From the NCBI RefSeq assembly GCF_937616625.2, contig NC_065571.1, positions 45,121,651-45,185,650 on the forward strand: DNA of 64,000 bases. Reading direction: 5' to 3'. Below are positions 58,448-64,000 of this stretch, piece by piece. A model generated the notes under the pieces. That model searched no databases. It was given only the letters and a program-made list of their open reading frames with translations, and was not told the origin of the DNA. Position 1 is the stretch's first letter. Each line of letters opens with the position of its first letter. Origin of the DNA: Mercurialis annua. Its lineage: Eukaryota > Streptophyta > Magnoliopsida > Malpighiales > Euphorbiaceae. The position numbers and the translations under genes are program-made.

Positions 58448-58825
58448 GGGCTAATCCCAATAAAATACCAAACGTTTGCGGTTTTGTTAGTTATAACCAA
58501 AACTTTTGAAATCGGCTAAGCCTATTTTTAGATATTTGAAACCTTTTCTAGCCATTCGTGAACCAAATTGAAAAATTTGTCATTCGTAAATGGGTTAAAC
58601 TAGCTGATTTTGATTGATTTGGTTAGAAAATGTTACAAATATCCCACATCATCAAAATCAGCTAGTTTAGCCCATTCACGAATAACAAATTTTCCGGTTC
58701 GATTCACGAATGACTAAAAAAAGTTTCAAATATCTCAAAATGGGCTAAATTAGCCGATTTTAAAAGGTTTGATTACAACTGATAAAACTCGCAAACGTTT
58801 GATATTTTTTTATTGGGATTAACCC
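58448..58825. mobile_element. MULE-type MITE, 378 bp
   Basis: The arms GGGCTAATCCCAATAAAAT and ATATTTTTTTATTGGGATTAACCC, with inner CAAACGTTTGCGGTTTTGTTA / AAAACTCGCAAACGTTTG-type pairing (core words), span nearly the whole length. The flanks TAACAAATA and TAAAAAATA form a 9-bp duplication with one mismatch. Confidence 0.7.
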
Positions 58826-58959
58826 TAAAAAATAACATAAACAACATATCTTAATTTTTTACAACTCCAATATGGATAAATGACAATAGTTGAAAGTGAA
58901 AATTGAAATAAAAGTTAAAATTGAAGATTTTGAAAGGTGAAATTATAACAAAAAAAAGG

Positions 58960-59285
58960 TACATGTCATAAAAATTCACCAACTTTACATGTTTTCTCAT
59001 TTTAATCACGCCGTTTAAAAATTGTTATTTTCATACACAAACTACTCATTTTTCTCAAATCCATACACTATTCAAAAATCTGATTAAAATTGTTGAGTTG
59101 ACAATCAGATAGTGACATGACATAACGAATCAGATAGTGACACATCATCAATTTTTGCCGGATTTTTGAACGGCGTATGGATTTGAGAAAAATTGGTAGT
59201 TCATGTATGAAAATGACAATTTTTAAACAACGTGATTAAAATTAGAAAACGTTTAAAGTTGGTGAATATTTATAATATCATCAAA
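58960..59285. mobile_element. MITE, about 320 bp
   Basis: The arms CATAAAAATTCACCAACTTT...CTCATTTTAATCACG and CGTGATTAAAATTAGAAAACG...AAAGTTGGTGAATATTTATAA are complementary, with inner ATTTTCATACACAAACTACT pairing with AGTTCATGTATGAAAAT. The duplication is not resolved. Confidence 0.6.
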
Positions 59286-59347
59286 AAAGAAATTGAAAAG
59301 CTGATGTATTTTTGGTTGATTAAACAAAATTTAAACATTAATAGAAA

Positions 59348-59743
59348 GAGCAAATTACTTAGAGGCCCCTAAGATATATCATAATTAACATTTTGGTATC
59401 CCTTGTTTCAAAAGTTTACTGAATAATTCCACAGTTTTAATTCTGTTAACCGAGAAATCCTTCTGTTAATTTAAGGGACCAAATCGTCTAACAGATTGAA
59501 ATTCGGGTATTAAATCGTTTAAAAGTGAAGGATCAAATCGTTTTATAAAATTAAAAGTGATGGATCAAATAGTTCACAAAATTAATGGTGGGATCAAATC
59601 GTTTGGAAATAAGTGTCGAAATTAACGGAGGGACCTAATAGCTAACGGAATTAAAACTGAAGGACCATTAAGTAGATTTTTAAAACAAAGGGTATTAAAC
59701 TGTTAATTATGATATACCTCATGGACTTTAGCGTAATTTGCTC
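59348..59743. mobile_element. MULE-type MITE, 396 bp, at the DUF641 promoter
   Basis: The ends GAGCAAATTAC and GTAATTTGCTC are perfect inverted repeats. Inner ATATATCATAATTAACA / TGTTAATTATGATATACC also pair. The flanks TAATAGAAA and TAATACAAA form a 9-bp duplication with one mismatch. The right end is about 660 bp before the DUF641 ATG, so the element lies in or near the promoter or 5' UTR. Confidence 0.75.
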
Positions 59744-60406
59744 TAATACAAATTCAAAGACTGCACTGCATTCCAAGCGGCTCTGTAAACCCTCTGGCCA
59801 CTGTAATGTACAGAATCTGTCTGTCCATTTCCCCAAAAACAAATATATTTCTTCGATTTCACACTCCAAATTCAAAACCAAGTTGTACAACACAAACCCA
59901 TTTGGTTGTTTTTTTATCAGAAAGCAGAATAACTCAAAGTTTTAAGTTGCAAACAACTGGTCACAGTACTACTGTAGTAGTAAACTTGCTCATTTTTTCT
60001 CTTCATTTTCCTTTCAAAAACCATTGTTAAAACACTCTTAACAATGCTCGGAGCCAAATCCCAAGCAACTTAATCAATTGGAGATACAGTGAGCATTTTG
60101 GGTTTGTTCTGTTCTTGGTGTTTTTGTGTGTGTTTATTTTATGAATCTTGATGTTTAATGAAGTTTTAGATTCTTTGAAAGTTGATGAACCCATTTAAAG
60201 ATTTGAGATTTTTGGTTTATTAGCATAAAAAAGGCAACTTTTTGAATATTTGTTTAATCACTGTCAAGGTTTAAGGCATTTGACCCGGAATCTTGTTTCT
60301 TGGTTATGCATTTTTATATACTATTTGTAAAATCTGAGTATTTATCTCTTTAATATATCAGTTATAGATCTTTCTTAGTTTAGGGTTTTAATCTCTGTTC
60401 AAGTGA
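59744..60406 (+). promoter_or_regulatory. DUF641 gene leader, probable 5' UTR intron
   Basis: A pyrimidine/adenine mixed leader carries a donor-like GATACA|GTGAGC at about 60089 and an acceptor-like TCTGTTCAAG just before the ATG at 60407, suggesting a roughly 300-bp intron within the 5' UTR. This is inferred from splice-site appearance only. Confidence 0.35.
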
Positions 60407-61696
60407 ATGGAGTATGCCATTGTTAAACCCTCTTCAAACATATCTGAAATGGTCACTAAGTTTGCTAAACTTTGCAAACTAAGATCTATTGGCGTTTTCT
60501 CGAACGAAAACCCAAATCAGCAATGTAATTCTCTCCGTGACAACAATGTGGCATCGGTTAGTGAAGATAGCAGTGATGCTACAGTGGAAATAGAATGTGA
60601 TACGGAGAAAATTGGAACGTATCCTCCTGTAGTTCTGACTATGAGGGACATAGATATTGAGGGAGACTATATTATTCAGTTATTTGATGCGGTTTCTGAG
60701 TTGAAATTAGCTTACATTCAGCTTCAGGAAGCTCATGTTCCTTATAATGCGGATAAGATTATTGCTGCTGATGAACAGATTGTGTTTAAGCTCGAAGCTC
60801 TTTGTAAGATCAAGCGGACATACAAGGAGAAGCGATTCTCGAATGTAAATCTTGAGTCTTCCCATTTTAGTCTACTGGATACAGAGAGTCTGTTAGAGAA
60901 ACTGAAGACTCAGAGTCGAGCACAAGATGATGAGATTGTTCGTTTGCGACAAGAGCTACACAATTTTCTTTTGGGGAATACGGTATTGGCAGAGAAGATA
61001 CGGCAGAAAAGTTTGGAAATAAAAAATGTGAGGGTTTTGAATATTTCCTTGTTTGAGAATATGTTCAGAGAAGCATCGAAGTCTATTCATGATTTTGCAA
61101 AGCCTGTGATAAGTTTGATGAAAGCTTCAGGTTGGGACTTGGATATGGCAGCTAATTCCATAGAAAGTGGAGTTGTTTATTTCAAAAGGCAGCATAAGAA
61201 GTATGCATTTGAAGCCTACGTTGCACGGAGAATGTTTCATGGGATATCACTTAAATCCTATAATGTGGATGATGTTATGCGGTTTGATGATCCCATTGAT
61301 TATCTGATAGAAAATCCCAATTCAGAATTTTCCACTTTTTGCGGAAACAAGTATTTGTTTGCGGTTCATCCTGTAATGGAGATGTCTTTCTTTGGCAATT
61401 TGGACCAGAGGTTGTTTATATTAAGTGGCAAGCATCCAAGAACACCATTCTATCAAATATTTGCAAGAATGGCAAAGTGGATATGGGCTCTACAAGGGAT
61501 TGCAAGGTCAGTTGATCCCAAGGCTGAAATTTATGTTGTTAATAGAGGAAGCAAATTCTCAGATGTTTTTATGGAACCTATAGAAGCCGACATTCTTAAT
61601 GGAGGACAAGCTGATCCCAGAGTTGAGTTTATGGTCATGCCTGGTTTTAGATTAGCTGACTCATTGATGCGGTCTCGGGTTTATCTTTCTTGTTAG
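60407..61696 (+). CDS. DUF641 protein, GIL1/IRKI family
   Basis: This is an intact single-exon coding frame of 429 residues. Residues about 80-142 are the DUF641 core (MRDIDIEGDYIIQLFDAVSE, ...ADEQIVFKLEALCKIKRTYK). Residues 160-205 are predicted coiled coil (LLEKLKTQSRAQDDEIVRLR, heptad Leu). Residues about 225-425 are the conserved GIL1/IRKI C-terminal domain (HDFAKPVISLMKASGWDLDM, AFEAYVARRMFHG, FFGNLDQRLFILSGKHPRTP). Family members include GRAVITROPIC IN THE LIGHT 1 and IRK-interacting protein, probably cytosolic or membrane-associated adaptors in light, gravity or receptor-kinase signalling; the biochemical role is unknown. The position between EPFL6 and an OFP matches At2g30380, as I recall it. 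GIL1 itself is a more distant relative, so no symbol is given. Confidence 0.9.
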   Translation: MEYAIVKPSSNISEMVTKFAKLCKLRSIGVFSNENPNQQCNSLRDNNVASVSEDSSDATVEIECDTEKIGTYPPVVLTMRDIDIEGDYIIQLFDAVSELKLAYIQLQEAHVPYNADKIIAADEQIVFKLEALCKIKRTYKEKRFSNVNLESSHFSLLDTESLLEKLKTQSRAQDDEIVRLRQELHNFLLGNTVLAEKIRQKSLEIKNVRVLNISLFENMFREASKSIHDFAKPVISLMKASGWDLDMAANSIESGVVYFKRQHKKYAFEAYVARRMFHGISLKSYNVDDVMRFDDPIDYLIENPNSEFSTFCGNKYLFAVHPVMEMSFFGNLDQRLFILSGKHPRTPFYQIFARMAKWIWALQGIARSVDPKAEIYVVNRGSKFSDVFMEPIEADILNGGQADPRVEFMVMPGFRLADSLMRSRVYLSC

Positions 61697-63232
61697 GGGG
61701 AAGTGCTGTAGGAACTATAGCATTGCAAAGGTAATCATTAATTGTTTTGAGTATGTCAATACGTTGCCTAAATTAGTTTGAGAGCTAATATTTTGGTAGT
61801 AGAGATCATACGTGATCATGCTGCCAATACTTACCTGTTTAAAGCTGCAAGATTTTGTTGTATGCTTTTTGAATTGTAAATAGATATCTCTACGTGATGA
61901 TGCTGTTCGATTTTGTTTTACACTTTCTGTGTATCGACTTTACTGCTTGTGATTTAAGTATAATCTTCAAGCTAAGAAAATGTGTTGGAATAAACTGTTA
62001 ATTACATGTAGAGCTTATTTTATCCTCTTGCCTAATGATCTTGAAGAACAATGACATATAGTAATCTTATTTAGTAGGATGGTCGGAGACTTGCTGTATC
62101 CTGTTTGTAATTTTATTGTTTGCTGGCCTTGTAGTGCTTAGAAAGTGTTTAGATGTTTCTGTCTTTTGATTCAGATGGTTTAGAGGTTTTCTACTATTTT
62201 AGATCAACCAAAATATAAGATTTCTATTTATGGGAATATATACAACCTATTGCAATTTGCTTGTGGTTAAGGATTGACCTAAATAGAGTTGAGTAATTTA
62301 TACTCCTCTAGACATAGAAGCACATAAAATTTTACGATCTCTTTGGTTTAAAATCAGGAATAGGAATAGGAACGAGAATCTAAATGGGAATAGGAATGCT
62401 TAATTTCATATGTTGTTCGGTTGAGTAGGAAATGGAAATGGAAATCAAAGAAAAATGAGAATGTAGATGATTTATTTGGATGAGAACGAGAACGAATGTT
62501 ATTTATTAAGCGAAGGGATCCCATTTCTTTTCCCATTCTCATGCACTTCAACCAATCACAAACAACAAAAACCATAACTGTTCCAATTTTTATCACTTTC
62601 ATAATTATTAGAACAATGCCCTCTTGGTTTTTCAATTTTCCGCTCGTACTTCATGCGACTGAGATTCTAGTCTTGCTAGTGTTGTTTTATCATTGAGTTT
62701 ACAAAATGACAGTTTTAGAAACTAAAGAGGTAGATGGTTAGACATGATTTCAGTTTTATATTTTTATCTTACATTTTATCTAGGGGTGTTTATATAGCCA
62801 CCCCAATTAGTTTAGGATAAGGTGTTAGCTGAGTTGAGTTTTAATTTCTTTTCCAGACACAGAGCTATATTGAATTTAAGGTTTCATTTTCCCTCCATGC
62901 TCGTTTTCCACTCTTAATTTGTGGAACCGAGATTCCGGTCTTGCCAGTACAAGTATTATTGAGTGTGCTGTTGAATGGGGAGTAAGGGGGAGCTCCGCTT
63001 CCTTAGAAATTTGACCCAAATCTTCTTTCTCCTGCGAAATGCTGAAAAAGTAAGTCACCGGAGGAAGGTTAGTACAGTTCTCCTGCTGCTGATTCATTCA
63101 GGATATCAGGATATGCAGAGAAACTAGATATATATTTGTAATACAATTTAGTTAATCTAATAAGCTTATTTCTTGTTGGTATCTATACTTTGTCGAAACT
63201 GTGAACCTCTGGTACAAACACTAGCAGTAGAA
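61697..63232. other. Intergenic between DUF641 gene and OFP
   Basis: Contains the 3' UTRs of two convergent genes. 62345-62480 has GGAATAGGAATAGGAACGAGAATC and GGAAATGGAAATGG words similar to a segment of EOL1 intron 4 (27600-27840), a probable MITE copy. No ORF with a recognisable domain. Confidence 0.45.
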
Positions 63233-63790
63233 TCATTTGGCGCTATAATCAATGTCATTGTCATCCTCCGGAGAAAACAGGTCCTTGCATAGCTCCCCGT
63301 AGAATCTACACACCACATCGACAAAGACTGGGCACTTCAGATTCTTCCAGCAATACAGAAGCTCCTCAACATCTATCAGATCCCTCACTTTTCCTTCTTC
63401 AACAATCATATCCACCAAATAGTTCTCAAAGCTTCTGCACGCATCTTCCACATCCTGGTCGCCGCCAAAGCTCTCTCTCATGGCGGTTCTACTGGCTGTA
63501 ATGTATGCTGGTGTTAGAGGTGACGTGTAGATCCTTTTCTCGCGCTCTACTTCAGGAACACTCTTAAGCTCCCCAAGTACGTCCATCTTCCTCGATTTCT
63601 TATGGAAAACTGAATGCAGGGCAGTAAGAATACGATTCTTGGTAGAAGTTTTTCTCGTCTTACTACGGTGAGTACGCGATGCAAGAGATCTTATAAAGAG
63701 AGGTTTTCTGAGTTTGAATCTGAAGGTTAGTAGTTTTCTGCATGGGGTTAGAAGCTTGGATTTGAAGGCAACTAATGCTTTCATTTTCAT
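63233..63790 (-). CDS. OFP17: OVATE family protein (transcriptional repressor, OFP17-like)
   Basis: This is an intact single-exon frame of 185 residues from an ATG at 63790 (a second ATG two codons on is equally possible). The N-terminal 70 residues are very basic (KLRKPLFIRSLASRTHRSKTRK), probably a nuclear signal. Residues about 95-172 are the OVATE domain (AYITASRTAMRESFGG...VEDACRSFENYLVDMIVEEGKVRDLIDVEELLYCW..., VCRFYGELCKDLF). OVATE proteins bind TALE homeodomain factors and TRM proteins and repress growth genes, altering organ shape. The size and the link with EPFL6 and DUF641 point to the OFP17 lineage; the symbol rests partly on gene order. It converges with the DUF641 gene. Confidence 0.85.
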   Translation of the reverse strand: MKMKALVAFKSKLLTPCRKLLTFRFKLRKPLFIRSLASRTHRSKTRKTSTKNRILTALHSVFHKKSRKMDVLGELKSVPEVEREKRIYTSPLTPAYITASRTAMRESFGGDQDVEDACRSFENYLVDMIVEEGKVRDLIDVEELLYCWKNLKCPVFVDVVCRFYGELCKDLFSPEDDNDIDYSAK

Positions 63791-64000
63791 TTGTAATGAT
63801 TTGGGAATTGAGTGTGGTTGAAGAAATTGAACAGAATTGATTGGTTTCTGTTGCTGCTTTTAAAATAGTTGAGACAAAAGAATTGGAATGTAGAGAAGTA
63901 AATAAATATGAGAGTTTGGTGTGGCATTGAGAGAGAGACTGAGTGGAGTTTGTTGACGAAGATGCATAGCTTTGTTGGGTTCACGTCTTGAATTCAGGAG
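63791..64000 (-). promoter_or_regulatory. OFP upstream region
   Basis: The leader and promoter of the OFP gene run off the window. No motif stands out. Confidence 0.3.

Overview
This is a transposon-rich segment of a eudicot plant nuclear genome. The evidence is intron-bearing genes with GT/AG junctions, plant-specific families (EPFL peptide, DUF641/GIL1-IRKI, OVATE family, F-box with FBA-type tail), AT-rich intergenic DNA, and LTR retrotransposon, LINE, MULE, hAT, Harbinger and Stowaway remnants. Six host protein genes can be supported. They lie in two clusters, and about two thirds of the window is mobile or decayed mobile DNA.

Layout: 1-25,000 holds no credible host gene. It contains LTR tails, gag/ORF1 remnants, at least three LINE 3' ends, a 3.4 kb LTR-derived insertion with an inverted terminus (11195-14571), and many TIR elements, several with internal arrays of short palindromes. 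25,109-31,131 is a complete 12-exon Ctf4/AND-1/WDHD1 homologue (EOL1), a replisome hub with two E2F-type sites in its promoter. It converges on a single-exon F-box gene (33,125-31,920, minus). 39,725-35,192 (minus) is a complete 9-exon SNAP50/SRD2 gene, the subunit of the snRNA-activating complex, with a TRIM-like element and a MULE MITE in its introns. 40,850-48,900 is a nest of elements: a Harbinger-like outer element holding a 2.2 kb long-TIR element and a hAT-like element. 49,010-50,575 is a 3-exon EPFL6/CHALLAH-type secreted peptide gene. 50,600-60,000 is AT-rich repeat DNA with a plastid 23S rRNA fragment (NUPT) and LINE debris. 60,407-61,696 is a DUF641 (GIL1/IRKI-like) gene and 63,790-63,233 (minus) an OVATE family gene, probably OFP17.

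The EPFL6 - DUF641 - OFP17 order matches, as I recall it, a gene order in Arabidopsis chromosome 2 (At2g30370, At2g30380, At2g30395). The right-hand 15 kb is therefore probably an ancestral eudicot block stretched by insertions. The host genes do not form an operon-like unit. The two on the left of the gene-rich part serve DNA replication and snRNA transcription, both tied to proliferating cells; those on the right concern growth and patterning.

The strongest unexplained pattern is that several unrelated elements (LTR, MULE-like, hAT-like, long-TIR) each carry a private internal array of short, often perfect, palindromes, a different one in each family.
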